DNA of 64,000 nt from Guyparkeria hydrothermalis (GTDB taxonomy: Bacteria > Pseudomonadota > Gammaproteobacteria > Halothiobacillales > Halothiobacillaceae). The stretch spans positions 2,276,311 through 2,340,310 of the forward strand of contig NZ_JAJSED010000001.1 in NCBI RefSeq assembly GCF_023555385.1, read 5' to 3'. Shown here in pieces: positions 51,993-61,424 of this stretch; position 1 is the stretch's first letter, and every line of letters begins with the position of its first letter. The position numbers were made by a program, and so were the translations under genes. Under the pieces are notes generated by a model. The model did no database searches, was not told where the DNA came from, and was given only the letters and a program-made list of their open reading frames with translations.

Positions 51993-52892
51993 TCAGGTCG
52001 GTCGGTGACCGGCCACCAGAGCCCAGTCGCCCAGTTCGCCGAACGTGTCCACCCGGCATCCGGCGGCCTGCCAGGCAGCAGCGACGGCGTCGGCCTGATG
52101 GGTCAGGATGCCCGACAGGACGAAGCGCGCACCCGGCTTGAGATGGCGGCTCAACATGGGCGCCAGTTCGATCAGCGTTGGTGCGAGGATGTTTGCCAGC
52201 AGGCCATCGACCTGCCGGTCGGCAGGGTAGTCGGCGGCCAGATACAGCGAGAAACGCGCCGGGTCGATGTCGTTGAGCTCGGCGTTACCACGACTGGCCG
52301 TCAGTGCCTGCGGGTCGATGTCCGTGCCGTCGACTTGGCCCGCACCAAGCCGCAGGGCGGCGATGGCAAGAATGCCCGAGCCGCAGCCGGCATCCAGCCA
52401 GTGCTGGCCGGCGATATCCTGCGTTTCCAGCCATTCGAGGCACAGGCGAGTGGTCTCGTGCTTGCCGGTGCCGAAGGCGAGCCCCGGGTCGAGCCGGATC
52501 GGCAGGCGGTCGCCTGTCGACTCGCTGTCGTCCCAGGCCGGTTCGATCATCAGGCGTTCGCCGATGGGCATCGCCTGGAAGTCCGCCTGGGTGCGCCGCA
52601 CCCAGTCTTCCTCGTCGAACACCGAGTGGCCAAGTCGATCCAGCAGGGCAGGGCGCAGTAGTCCGTGCAGGGTGCCGACGATCGTCGCCGGCGAGACGTC
52701 GCCCTCGAACAGGCCCACCACGCGGGTTTCGGCCCACAGCGGTGACTCGCCCGGTTGCGGTTCGAGCACCGGCTCGTCGCCGAGCTCCTCGAGTGTTACC
52801 GACAGGGCGCCGGCCGCCAGTAGGGCATCCTCGACCGCTTCGACGTCGTCACGCGGCACTTCCAGCCAGAGGTGCTGCCATTCCTGGGCCAT
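51993..52892 (-). CDS. prmA: ribosomal protein L11 methyltransferase
   Basis: 299 residues, near the E. coli length of 293. SAM motif LDAGCGSGILAIAALRLGA and the substrate loop LANILAPTL are seen. Trimethylates L11. ATG 52892 overlaps the accC stop (TGATG). The frame is open much further upstream, but that is a shadow in accC. Only 17 bases separate its end from the channel gene, without a terminator. Confidence 0.95.
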   Translation of the reverse strand: MAQEWQHLWLEVPRDDVEAVEDALLAAGALSVTLEELGDEPVLEPQPGESPLWAETRVVGLFEGDVSPATIVGTLHGLLRPALLDRLGHSVFDEEDWVRRTQADFQAMPIGERLMIEPAWDDSESTGDRLPIRLDPGLAFGTGKHETTRLCLEWLETQDIAGQHWLDAGCGSGILAIAALRLGAGQVDGTDIDPQALTASRGNAELNDIDPARFSLYLAADYPADRQVDGLLANILAPTLIELAPMLSRHLKPGARFVLSGILTHQADAVAAAWQAAGCRVDTFGELGDWALVAGHRPT

Positions 52893-54235
52893 CAGGTGAT
52901 CCCGAGGCGCTTGTGCAGGAAGTGGATGTCCATGCCGCCCTGGACGAAGCCGGCGTCGGCCATCAGGTCGCGATGCAGCGGGATATTGGTCTTGATGCCG
53001 TCGACCAGCATTTCCTCGAGCGCGCCGCGCATGCGACGGATGGTCGCGTCGCGGTCGCCGGCATGCGTGATCAGCTTGCCGATCATCGAGTCGTAGAACG
53101 GCGGCACCGAGTAGCCGTTGTAGACGTGCGTGTCGACCCGCACACCCAGTCCGCCCGGGATGTGCAGATTGGTGATCTTGCCCGGGCTGGGGGCGAAGGT
53201 CGTCGGGTCCTCGGCATTGATGCGGCACTCGAGCGCATGGCCGCGGAACTCGACATCGTCCTGGCTGAGCGTGAGCGGGATGCCGGCGGCGATGGCCAGC
53301 TGTTCCTTGACCAGGTCGATACCGGTGATCATCTCGGTGACCGGATGCTCGACCTGCAGACGGGTGTTCATCTCGATGAAGTAGAACTCGCCCTTCTCGT
53401 ACAGGAACTCGAAGGTGCCCGCACCGCGGTAGTTCATACGCTTGCAGGCCTCGACGCAGACCGCGCCGATCTGGGCGCGCTGCTCCGGCGTGATGCCGGG
53501 CGCCGGGGCCTCCTCGATCACCTTCTGGTGGCGGCGCTGCATCGAGCAGTCGCGCTCGCCCAGGTGAATGGCGTTGCCCTGGCCGTCGGAGAGTATCTGC
53601 ACCTCGATGTGACGTGGGTGCTCGAGGAACTTCTCCATGTAGACCTCGGGGTTACCGAAGGCCGCGCCCGCCTCGCTCTTGGTCATCTCGATGGCGTGGT
53701 GGAGATGGGCCTCGGTGTGCACGACGCGCATGCCGCGCCCGCCACCGCCGCCGGCCGCCTTGATGATCACCGGGTAGCCGACCTCGCGCGCCAGACGGTG
53801 ATTCTCGTCCGGGTCGTCGGACAGCGCACCTTCCGAGCCCGGCACGCAGGGCACGCCGGCCGCCCGCATGGTCTCCTTGGCGGTGACCTTGTCGCCCATC
53901 AGGCGGATCGACTCGGCGGTGGGGCCGATGAAGATGAAGCCGGACTCCTCGACGCGCTCGGCAAAGTCGGGGTTCTCGGAGAGAAAGCCGTAACCGGGGT
54001 GGATGGCCGACGAGTCGGTCAGCTCGGCGGCGGCGATCAGCGCCGGCACGTTGAGGTAGGACTCGTTGGAGCGCGCACCGCCGATGCAGACGGACTCGTC
54101 GGCGAGGCGCACGTGCTTGAGGTCGCGGTCGGCGGTGGAATGGACCGCCACGGTGCCGATGTCGAGTTCACGGCAGGCGCGCAGGATGCGCAGCGCGATC
54201 TCGCCGCGGTTGGCGATCAGAACCTTGTTCAGCAT
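52892..54235 (-). CDS. accC: acetyl-CoA carboxylase biotin carboxylase subunit
   Basis: 447 residues, the size of AccC. Biotin carboxylase domains: [20 protein letters not shown] loop [14 protein letters not shown] and [13 protein letters not shown] near the active site. Carboxylates biotin on AccB using ATP and bicarbonate. Downstream of accB in the conserved aroQ-accB-accC-prmA operon. Confidence 0.98.
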   Translation of the reverse strand: MLNKVLIANRGEIALRILRACRELDIGTVAVHSTADRDLKHVRLADESVCIGGARSNESYLNVPALIAAAELTDSSAIHPGYGFLSENPDFAERVEESGFIFIGPTAESIRLMGDKVTAKETMRAAGVPCVPGSEGALSDDPDENHRLAREVGYPVIIKAAGGGGGRGMRVVHTEAHLHHAIEMTKSEAGAAFGNPEVYMEKFLEHPRHIEVQILSDGQGNAIHLGERDCSMQRRHQKVIEEAPAPGITPEQRAQIGAVCVEACKRMNYRGAGTFEFLYEKGEFYFIEMNTRLQVEHPVTEMITGIDLVKEQLAIAAGIPLTLSQDDVEFRGHALECRINAEDPTTFAPSPGKITNLHIPGGLGVRVDTHVYNGYSVPPFYDSMIGKLITHAGDRDATIRRMRGALEEMLVDGIKTNIPLHRDLMADAGFVQGGMDIHFLHKRLGIT

Positions 54236-54293
54236 CTTGGGGAAACTCCTGGGAAGACGAAAGCGGCTGGACGTGTCGGGCGCAGGCGGTGCC

Positions 54294-54743
54294 TTACTCG
54301 ATCACGAACAGCGGCTGGTCGTATTCCACCGGCTGGCCGTTTTCCACCAGGATCGACTTGATGGTCCCGTCGACCTCGGCCTCGATCTGGTTGAACATTT
54401 TCATCGCTTCGATGATGCAGAGCGTGTCGCCCTTCTTCACCGTGGTGCCGACTTCGACGAACGGGCTGGCTTCGGGGGAGGACGCCCGGTAGAAGGTGCC
54501 GACCATCGGCGAGTTGATGGTTTCGCCAGCGGGCTCTGCCGGTGCCTCGCCACCCGTCTCCGCGGCCGCGACTGGTGCGGCTGGTGCCTGCGGGGCCGCA
54601 GCCGGCATCATCGCCGGTTGCTGGGGCGGCTGCTGGGAATTGCGCGAGATGCGCACCGACTCTTCGCCTTCCTTGATCTCGATCTCGGCGACGCCCGATT
54701 CCTCGAGCAGCTCAATCAGCTTCTTTACCTTGCGGATATCCAT
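54294..54743 (-). CDS. accB: biotin carboxyl carrier protein of acetyl-CoA carboxylase
   Basis: 149 residues. N-terminal [17 protein letters not shown], a Pro/Ala-rich linker (about 37-72) and a biotinyl domain with IEAMKMFN, biotinylated Lys 115. ATG 54743 is chosen over an in-frame upstream start because it matches the family N-terminus. Confidence 0.97.
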   Translation of the reverse strand: MDIRKVKKLIELLEESGVAEIEIKEGEESVRISRNSQQPPQQPAMMPAAAPQAPAAPVAAAETGGEAPAEPAGETINSPMVGTFYRASSPEASPFVEVGTTVKKGDTLCIIEAMKMFNQIEAEVDGTIKSILVENGQPVEYDQPLFVIE

Positions 54744-54771
54744 GGTGTGTCTCTTGCGTTTTTCGTGTCTA

Positions 54772-55221
54772 TCAGACGGACGCGGCGTCCAGGTGTTCAA
54801 TCAGGGCGGTCAGGCCGAGTTCGTAGCCCAGTGCGCCCAGCCCGACGATGCTGCCGACGGCGATGTCCGAGAAATAGGAGTGCTGTCGGAACGCCTCGCG
54901 GGCGTGAATGTTGGATAGATGGATCTCGACGAATGGCCGATCGATCGCGAGCAGGGCATCGCGCAACGCGATGCTGGTGTGGGTCCAGGCGCCGGGATTG
55001 ATCAGCACCCCGTCTAGCCCCTCGTCGGCGGCGCGATGCAGCCGGTCGATGGCCTCGCCCTCGTGGTTGCTCTGGAAGTGCTCCAGGGAAACACCACGGC
55101 CGTGAGCGGCCTCGTCAAGCCGCGTGCCGATGTCGGCGAGCGTCAGCCGGCCGTAGCGCTCCGGCTCGCGGCTGCCGAGACGATTGAGGTTGGGGCCGTT
55201 GAGTACCAGGATCCGTTTCAT
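54772..55221 (-). CDS. aroQ: type II 3-dehydroquinate dehydratase
   Basis: 149 residues. [17 protein letters not shown] (catalytic Tyr), [22 protein letters not shown] and [12 protein letters not shown] (His) are type II signatures. Shikimate pathway step three. First gene of the operon with accB-accC-prmA; ATG 55221 is preferred to an upstream ATG. Confidence 0.96.
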   Translation of the reverse strand: MKRILVLNGPNLNRLGSREPERYGRLTLADIGTRLDEAAHGRGVSLEHFQSNHEGEAIDRLHRAADEGLDGVLINPGAWTHTSIALRDALLAIDRPFVEIHLSNIHAREAFRQHSYFSDIAVGSIVGLGALGYELGLTALIEHLDAASV

Positions 55222-55334
55222 GGGAACTCGCTGCTTATCGCCGGTCGGGACGACCATGTCCCGGCTGGACCGTTGATTTTCCGGCATTGTGCCGGCTGGA
55301 AGCGGTTAAGTCACGTTTTCCTGCGCGTTTTTTT

Positions 55335-55354
55335 GCCAATCGCCGCCGATTGGC
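55335..55354. promoter_or_regulatory. dyad in the aroQ promoter region
   Basis: An 8-bp perfect inverted repeat, GCCAATCG (55335-55342) with CGATTGGC (55347-55354), separated by 4 bases, lies about 115 bases upstream of aroQ in an AT-rich stretch with T-runs on both sides. Likely an operator or DNA-bend site; identity unknown. The rest of the 55222-55491 gap shows no gene. Confidence 0.4.
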
Positions 55355-55454
55355 CGATTTTTCACGAACTTGTGCTTTTGTGGTCTGCGTGGGGATCTCG
55401 CCGATTACCGGCCGCCACCGCGGCGCGAGAATAGGTGGGTCATCGGCTCCCCCA

Positions 55455-55484
55455 AACGAAGAACGCCCCGCACGGGGCGGGGCG
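55455..55484 (-). terminator. terminator after dsbD
   Basis: Stem CGCCCCGC (55464-55471) with GCGGGGCG (55477-55484), followed on the minus strand by TTCTTCGTTT. Lies 7 bases beyond the dsbD stop. Confidence 0.75.
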
Positions 55485-55491
55485 TCGGGGG

Positions 55492-57852
55492 CTAGCGCTG
55501 GCTCACCCCTCGCACGTGGGTGAGGAATTCCTCCGGCGGCTGATAGCCCACCACCCAGTGCTCGCGGACCCGCTCGCCCTGGGCGTCCCAGAAGATGATG
55601 CCCGGCGGCCCGTAGAGGTCGAATCGCTTCAGCAGGGCCTTGTGCTCCTGATTGTTGGCCGTCACGTCGGCCTGCAGGACGAGAAAGCCGTCCAGTGCCT
55701 CGATCACGTCCGGATCGCTGAAGGTGTTGTGCTCCATCTCCTTGCAGGACACGCACCAGTCGGCGTAGAAGTCGAGCATCACCGGCTGGCCGGCGGCCTT
55801 GGCCTGGGCCAGGGCCTCGTCGAGCTCGGCCTCGTTGTCGATCTGGCGGAAGGTCAGTTCGTCCGGCGCGTTCGCGCCCCCGCCCACCGACAGCCCCGCG
55901 AGCGGAGCGAATACGGTGCCCTTGCCGCCACCGGCGACCCCGATCAGGATCAGGGCGCCCCACAGCAGCAGGACCACACCCAGCGCTTTCCACAGACGGC
56001 GCCAGCCGGAAGCCGCCTCCTTCAGCGACTCGGTCGCGCCCATATAGACCGCGGAGGCGATCAGCAGTACCGCCCACATCATCTGGGTGACGGTGATCGG
56101 CAGGAAGCGTTCGAGCATCCAGATCGCCACGCCCAGCAGCAGGACGCCGAAGACCGCCTTGACGGCATCCATCCAGCTGCCGGCCTTGGGCAGGTACTTG
56201 CCGCCGACCGTGCCTACGAGGATCAGGGGTAGCCCCATGCCGATCGACAGCGCGAACAGCGCCAGACCGCCGATCACCGCATCGCCGGTCTGGCCGATGT
56301 AGATCAGCGCGCCGGCCAGCGGCGGCGCCATGCAGGGGCCGACGATCAGTGCCGACAGGAAGCCCATCACCGCCACGCCAGTGAGCGTGCCGCCCTGCTG
56401 GCGGTTCTGTGCCTGCATGATGCGCGACTGGATCGACGAGGGCAGCTGCAGCTCATAGAAGCCGAACATCGACAGGGCGAGCAGGACGAACAGCACCGCG
56501 AAGCTCGACAGCACCCAGGGGTTCTGGAAGGCCGCCTGCAGGTTGGCGCCGAACACCCCGGCGAGCACCCCGGCCACGGTGTAGGTCACCGCCATGGCCA
56601 GCACGTACACCAGCGACAGCACGAAGGCCTTGCGCGTGGTGATGTGCTCGCCCTGACCGGCGATGATGCCCGAGAGGATCGGGATCATCGGGAACACGCA
56701 GGGCGTGAAGGCGAGCAGCAGGCCGAAGACCAGGAAGCCCAGCACGATCGCCCAGGGAGTGCCCTCGACCAGCCGCTGCGTGATCAGGTCGGTCTCCGAG
56801 CCGCCTGCCGCCGGCGTCGAGGCGGCGGGCGGCGGCGTGGTGCCGGTGCTCGACGGGCTCTCGTCGCTGGTCGTGTCGTCGAGGGCCGGCAGCTCCTTGA
56901 CGTTGGTCGGTTCACCGAGATCGTCCGGCACCTCGTCGAGGCGCTCGGCGGTGCCTTCGGCCGGATCGATGCGCCAGGCCTTTTCCATCGGCGGGTAGCA
57001 CAGCCCCATGTCCGCGCAGCCCTGATAGCCGATCACCAACGTGTACGGCGAGTCGGCGTCGATGCTCAGGCGGGTGTCGAGCTGGTCGTGGAAGACCCAC
57101 ACGGTGCCGAAGTTGGGATCGTCCTTGCGCTCGCCCTCGGCCAGCTCGGCGCCCTCGAGCGTTGCCCCGTCGCTGGTAGTCGCCTTGAGCCGGCCGCGGT
57201 AGAGGTAGTACTCGGGGACGATGTCGAAGCGGACGAACACCGAGTCGCCGTCGGCGGTGACCTCGGGGCGGAACGCCTCCTCAGGGTCCATCGGCTCGTC
57301 GCTGCCACCCAGACCGAAGCTGCCGAGGCTGATGCCGCCGTCACGGCTCGAGGCGCCTTGCGAGGCACCGTCGGATTCCGGCTCCGATGCGGCCGGCGCC
57401 TCGTCCGGCAACTGCACGGTCAGCTCGCGGGTTTCCGGCGGGTAGCAGACACCGTGGATATCGGAGCAGCCCTGGTAGTCGACCGTGATGAGCGCCTCGC
57501 CGCTGCCCTGCGTGACCGGCACCCGCGCGGAGAAGTCTTCCTTGTAGACCGGGGTCTTGCCGAAGACGGGGTCGTCGTCGATGACGGCCTCGGGCAGTTC
57601 CGGCTTGCCCAGCGAGATGCCCTTGCTGTCGCCGACCTTAAGCTTGTCCTGGTAGAGGTAGTAGCCGTCGGTGACCTCGAAATCGAGACGGATGTCGCCG
57701 TCGTCGTAGGCAGCCTCGACGCCGAATGCCTCCTCGCCGGAGAGCAGTTCGGGCTCGGCCATGACCGCGGTCTGCCAAAACAGGGCAAATGCCGCGAACA
57801 GGAGGGCGCCGAGGCGCGCCGGGTTGACGGTCAGTGAGCGGTTTGGACGCAT
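55492..57852 (-). CDS. dsbD: thiol:disulfide interchange protein DsbD with duplicated N-terminal domain
   Basis: 786 residues, against about 565 for E. coli DsbD. Signal peptide (1-31), then two nDsbD domains in tandem: the first with YQGCSDIHGVCYPP (Cys 129/136) and the second with YQGCADMGLCYPP (Cys 279/285). A Thr/Pro linker leads to the eight-helix core with AFTPCVFPM (Cys 385) and GPCMAPPLAG, and a C-terminal thioredoxin domain with ADWCVSCKEME. Passes electrons from cytoplasmic thioredoxin to the periplasm. An ATG four codons upstream (57864) is an alternative start. Overlaps cutA. Confidence 0.94.
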   Translation of the reverse strand: MRPNRSLTVNPARLGALLFAAFALFWQTAVMAEPELLSGEEAFGVEAAYDDGDIRLDFEVTDGYYLYQDKLKVGDSKGISLGKPELPEAVIDDDPVFGKTPVYKEDFSARVPVTQGSGEALITVDYQGCSDIHGVCYPPETRELTVQLPDEAPAASEPESDGASQGASSRDGGISLGSFGLGGSDEPMDPEEAFRPEVTADGDSVFVRFDIVPEYYLYRGRLKATTSDGATLEGAELAEGERKDDPNFGTVWVFHDQLDTRLSIDADSPYTLVIGYQGCADMGLCYPPMEKAWRIDPAEGTAERLDEVPDDLGEPTNVKELPALDDTTSDESPSSTGTTPPPAASTPAAGGSETDLITQRLVEGTPWAIVLGFLVFGLLLAFTPCVFPMIPILSGIIAGQGEHITTRKAFVLSLVYVLAMAVTYTVAGVLAGVFGANLQAAFQNPWVLSSFAVLFVLLALSMFGFYELQLPSSIQSRIMQAQNRQQGGTLTGVAVMGFLSALIVGPCMAPPLAGALIYIGQTGDAVIGGLALFALSIGMGLPLILVGTVGGKYLPKAGSWMDAVKAVFGVLLLGVAIWMLERFLPITVTQMMWAVLLIASAVYMGATESLKEAASGWRRLWKALGVVLLLWGALILIGVAGGGKGTVFAPLAGLSVGGGANAPDELTFRQIDNEAELDEALAQAKAAGQPVMLDFYADWCVSCKEMEHNTFSDPDVIEALDGFLVLQADVTANNQEHKALLKRFDLYGPPGIIFWDAQGERVREHWVVGYQPPEEFLTHVRGVSQR

Positions 57853-58166
57853 TGTTGAACCCATTCTGAGTAGGACTGGCTGCTTTCGGCCGACAGGATG
57901 ACCACCTCGGGGCAGTCGTACGGGTGGTAGCGCTCGATCGCGTCCTTGAGATCCTCGATGCGCTCGGGACTGGTTTTCATGTGGAGTTGGTATTCCTCGT
58001 CACGACACAGCTCGCCCTGCCAGTGATAGGCCGAGCGGACCGGACCGACGACATTGACGCATGCCACCAGGCCGTCGGCCAGCAGCCGGGCGCTGAAATC
58101 GTCGGCGGCCCGGGGGTCGTCCAGCGTCGTGATCACCAGTGCTATTGTGCTTTGCTCGATCGTCAT
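57831..58166 (-). CDS. cutA: divalent-cation tolerance protein CutA
   Basis: 111 residues, a complete CutA1 trimer subunit: LVACVNVVGPVRSAYHWQGEL and YHPYDCPEVVIL. Often next to dsbD, as in E. coli. Its real role is unsettled. Its 3' end overlaps the dsbD start by about 20 bases. Confidence 0.95.
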   Translation of the reverse strand: MTIEQSTIALVITTLDDPRAADDFSARLLADGLVACVNVVGPVRSAYHWQGELCRDEEYQLHMKTSPERIEDLKDAIERYHPYDCPEVVILSAESSQSYSEWVQQCVQTAH

Positions 58167-58298
58167 TACTGTCAGTCGGACGGGTTAAGTCGAAGGCGTG
58201 AGGGCCGTTGGTGACGGTCACACGTCGTTTGGTTCCGTCGAGAGACTAGCGTTCCAATCGTTAGTCGGCAAACAAATACATTCTGAGCACGAGTCGCC

Positions 58299-58808
58299 AT
58301 GCGAAAACTGTCCGGATTCATTCTGTTTCTGCCGCTGGTCGAGCTGGTCCTGCTGATCGCGATGGGCGCTGCCATGGGCTTTCTGACCACTCTGCTGTGG
58401 ATCGTGGCCACCGGGGTGTGGGGCGCATGGCTGATGCGCACCGCGGGACCCAATGCCATGGCCCGTGCCCAGCGGGAGATGGCGAGCACCGGTCGTGGCG
58501 AGATCGACAGCCTCGGCGTGGCGGCCAACTTCGTCGGTGGCCTGATGCTGCTGTTGCCCGGGCCGATGACCGACGTGCTGGGTCTGGTGCTGGTCACCCC
58601 GTTCCTGCGACGCCTGGCCTTCGGGGCCTGGCTCGCCGGTCGACTGCAGCAGGTCGTGGTGGAGCGGGGCGGTTTCGGCCCGGGGCGCGGCCCGTTCGGC
58701 CCCGGTGGCCCGGGAGGGGACGGCAACGTCTACGATGCCGATCCGGATGACGTCTCCCGCCGCGATTCCCACTCCTCAAGGCATCTCGACCACGACGATC
58801 GCGACTGA
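58299..58808 (+). CDS. fxsA: FxsA family membrane protein
   Basis: 169 residues. Four hydrophobic segments, beginning FILFLPLVELVLLIAMG, with the conserved LLPGPMTDVLGLVL and PFLRR. Gly-rich, acidic, His-containing cytoplasmic tail. In E. coli FxsA relieves F-plasmid exclusion of phage T7. Its stop codon lies 3 bases from the stop of the convergent protoporphyrinogen oxidase gene. Confidence 0.9.
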   Translation: MRKLSGFILFLPLVELVLLIAMGAAMGFLTTLLWIVATGVWGAWLMRTAGPNAMARAQREMASTGRGEIDSLGVAANFVGGLMLLLPGPMTDVLGLVLVTPFLRRLAFGAWLAGRLQQVVVERGGFGPGRGPFGPGGPGGDGNVYDADPDDVSRRDSHSSRHLDHDDRD

Positions 58809-58811
58809 GCC

Positions 58812-60245
58812 TCAGTCGTCGGCCAGCAGGCGTTCGCCCAGCGCTCGGCCGTTCTCCAGACAATCGCCTACGGCAATGCCGTCCCGCCAGTTGCCGATCA
58901 GCGACAGCTGCGAATGGGCGGCCAATGCCTGATCGAGTCGTTCGATGCGCGCCAGGTGGCCCAGTTCGTACTGCGGGATCGCCTTCGGCCAGCGGCTGAC
59001 GCGTTGCCAGACCGGCTCGCCCTCGATGCCGAGCAGGTCGCCCAGGTCCCGAGTCACCTGGCGCACCAGCTCCGCATCCGTCATGTCCACCGCCTCGGGG
59101 TCCTGCCGTCCGCCGATGAAGGCGGTGATCAACTTGTGTCCCGTCGGCGCGCGGTGGGGGAACAGGGTCGAGGAGAACAGGGCGCCGAGGGTGCGGCGTT
59201 TCTGATTGCGCGGCAGGAGTACACCGAAGCCGTCCAGCGGGTGGGCCAGCATGCCGGTGGGGAAGCCCAGCGCCACCGAGGCGACCGGCGGGTAGACGAT
59301 CTCGTCGAGTGGTTCGGCAAGCAGCGGGTCGACCGGGCGCAGCAACTCGGCGCTGACGTGTGCCGGCGTGGCGAGCACCAGATGGCGGGCCTGCCATTGC
59401 TGTCCCTCGGCATCGGTCACCCGCCAGCCACCGTCACCGCCGGTCACGGTCTCGATCCGCCGGCCGCAGACAATCTCGCCGCCGGGCGACGCCGTGATGC
59501 GCTCGGCAAGTCGGTCGGTCAGGGTCTGGATGCCGTCGGGAAAACTCAGCAGCTTGCCTCGCCACGCCGGTGGCAGCGAGTCGGTGCCGTCGCGCCGCTG
59601 CTGCCGGGCGTGTTTCATGGCAGCGAAGCCGCCGCGGATCAGTGAACCGTGCTCGCGCTCCATGGCGGCAAGTTTCGGCATGGCGGCCTGCACGGAGAGC
59701 CGGGCGGGATCGCCGGCATAGACGCCCGAGACGAACGGATCGACCAGGTTCTCGAGCACGTTACGGCCGAGACGGCGCTGGACGAAGTCGGCCAGGCTTT
59801 CCTCGTGGGCGGCGCGGCGGACCCAGGGTTCGCGCATCAGGCGAAGCAGGGTGCCCGGCCCGACGAGCGGGTTGAACGGTGCGGCCAGCGGGTTGCTCGG
59901 CAGGGCGATCAACTGCTTGCCCTGGGCGACGTAGCGCTTGCGGCCGGCCTCGCCGGCGAAGATGGCCGTTTCGGCCAGATCCAGTTCTTCGAGCAGCTCG
60001 AACAGCGGCTGCTTGACCATCAGCGTGTTCGGACCGATCTCAATCTGCCACTGGTCGTCGCGGTGGCTGCGGATGTTGCCGCCGGGCTGGTCGCCTGCCT
60101 CGAGGACGGTGACTCGCTTGCCCTCGCGCGCCAGGGCATAGGCGGTAGCCAGTCCGCTGGCACCGGCGCCGACAACCAATGTGTCCGTGGCCAGCGTGTC
60201 CGTGGATTGCGTCCCGGTGGAGTCGGGGTGGTCGCTTGCTGTCAT
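58812..60245 (-). CDS. hemG: protoporphyrinogen oxidase (oxygen-dependent, HemY type)
   Basis: 477 residues. FAD Rossmann motif VVGAGASGLATAYAL near 24-38, ERxGG-like EAGDQPGGNIRS, and the FVSGVYAGDPARLS segment are typical of the FAD-containing oxidase that forms protoporphyrin IX. This is the family called HemY in Bacillus and annotated hemG by many pipelines; it is not the flavodoxin HemG of E. coli. About 20 polar residues precede the fold. Confidence 0.9.
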   Translation of the reverse strand: MTASDHPDSTGTQSTDTLATDTLVVGAGASGLATAYALAREGKRVTVLEAGDQPGGNIRSHRDDQWQIEIGPNTLMVKQPLFELLEELDLAETAIFAGEAGRKRYVAQGKQLIALPSNPLAAPFNPLVGPGTLLRLMREPWVRRAAHEESLADFVQRRLGRNVLENLVDPFVSGVYAGDPARLSVQAAMPKLAAMEREHGSLIRGGFAAMKHARQQRRDGTDSLPPAWRGKLLSFPDGIQTLTDRLAERITASPGGEIVCGRRIETVTGGDGGWRVTDAEGQQWQARHLVLATPAHVSAELLRPVDPLLAEPLDEIVYPPVASVALGFPTGMLAHPLDGFGVLLPRNQKRRTLGALFSSTLFPHRAPTGHKLITAFIGGRQDPEAVDMTDAELVRQVTRDLGDLLGIEGEPVWQRVSRWPKAIPQYELGHLARIERLDQALAAHSQLSLIGNWRDGIAVGDCLENGRALGERLLADD

Positions 60246-60372
60246 GGCATCTCGTGACGTTGCCGGGCAAGTGCATGATCTTGCCGTGGTGGGGTAAGGC
60301 TATGTCTGTCCGCGGGGTCGAGTGTACTCTACCGGTCCGCTCATTTTCGGCAGTCGGACTGTCAGGGACGTT

Positions 60373-61365
60373 ATGGACGAATCACACGCCGTTGGTGGGA
60401 TTACCGACCCGCGGGGGCAGCGCCGCGCGGTCGTCCTGGGAGGAACCGGTTTCGTCGGCCGCCGGATCGTGCGCTTGCTGTCGGAAGCCGGCTGGGAAGT
60501 CGTCGTGCCTAGCCGTTTCGCGGCACGTCACAAGGACATGGGGTTGTGGCCGAGCGTCGTGCTGGTCGACATGAAGTCGGTGGCGCAGTCGGACCTGGCC
60601 ACGCATCGCGAGGCCCCCGGGCTGGCCGAGTTGCTCGATGGCGCCGATCTCCTGGTCAACCTGGTCGGCATCCTCAACGAGCGCGGCAACGATGGCCAGG
60701 GCTTCAAACGCGTCCATATCAAGCTCACCAAGGCGGCGCTGCGAGCGGCCGCCGACGCCGGCGTGCCCCGTTACCTGCACATGAGCGCGCTGGGTGCCGA
60801 CGAGGAGAACGGCGCCAGCCACTACCAGCGCACCAAGGGCAAGGCAGAGAACTGGGTGCACCGTTTCGGTCGCAAGCACGACATCGCGGTCACCAGCTTC
60901 CGCCCGTCGGTGATCTTCGGACCGGGCGACTCCTTTCTCAATCGCTTTGCCGGGCTGGCGAAGCTCATGCCGGGCATCTTCCCGCTGGCCTGCGCGGGCG
61001 CGCGCTTCTCGCCGGTCTACGTCGGCGACGTCGCCCGTCGCTACGTCGAGGCGATCAACGACCCGGCCACCTTTGGCGAAAGTTACGATCTCTGCGGTCC
61101 GCACGACTACTCGCTCGGCGAACTGGTCAGCTATGCCGCATCGACCAGCGGTCACCCGCGCTGGGTGATCGGCCTGCCCGGCTGGCTCGCCCGTCTGCAG
61201 GCGCGCGTGATGGAGTGGTTGCCGGGTAAGCCGTTCAGCCGCGACAACCTCGCCTCACTGCAGCGGCCCAATACCTGTGAGCCGGACTGTCAGCGCGAAC
61301 CCACCCGCCTGGAAGATATTGCGCCGTCCTATCTCGCGCCGGACGCCTGTCTGGCGCGGTGGTAG
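60373..61365 (+). CDS. NDUFA9-like atypical SDR, NAD(P)-dependent
   Basis: 330 residues. Rossmann motif VVLGGTGFVGRRIVRLL near 20-36, RPSVIFGPGDSFLNRF and PVYVGDVA identify the complex I NDUFA9-like branch of extended SDRs. Bacterial members are stand-alone and of unknown substrate; ubiquinone or lipid metabolism is a common suggestion. ATG 60373 has AGGGA upstream. Divergent from hemG. Confidence 0.88.
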   Translation: MDESHAVGGITDPRGQRRAVVLGGTGFVGRRIVRLLSEAGWEVVVPSRFAARHKDMGLWPSVVLVDMKSVAQSDLATHREAPGLAELLDGADLLVNLVGILNERGNDGQGFKRVHIKLTKAALRAAADAGVPRYLHMSALGADEENGASHYQRTKGKAENWVHRFGRKHDIAVTSFRPSVIFGPGDSFLNRFAGLAKLMPGIFPLACAGARFSPVYVGDVARRYVEAINDPATFGESYDLCGPHDYSLGELVSYAASTSGHPRWVIGLPGWLARLQARVMEWLPGKPFSRDNLASLQRPNTCEPDCQREPTRLEDIAPSYLAPDACLARW

Positions 61366-61424
61366 GATAAGCGGCCCCGTGCGCCCGCCCCGTCGCGAGC
61401 GGCCAGCGGGATATCGCCCGTCTG

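Noticed and set aside
52304-54361. A 685-codon plus-strand frame opposite prmA/accC
   Set aside because: Shadow of the strongly conserved accC and prmA genes; low-complexity Arg/Ala/His sequence.
58802-58818. 8-bp inverted repeat at the fxsA/hemG convergent ends
   Set aside because: Arms meet with a single central base, leaving no room for a loop, and the symmetry comes largely from the two facing stop codons. Not called a terminator.
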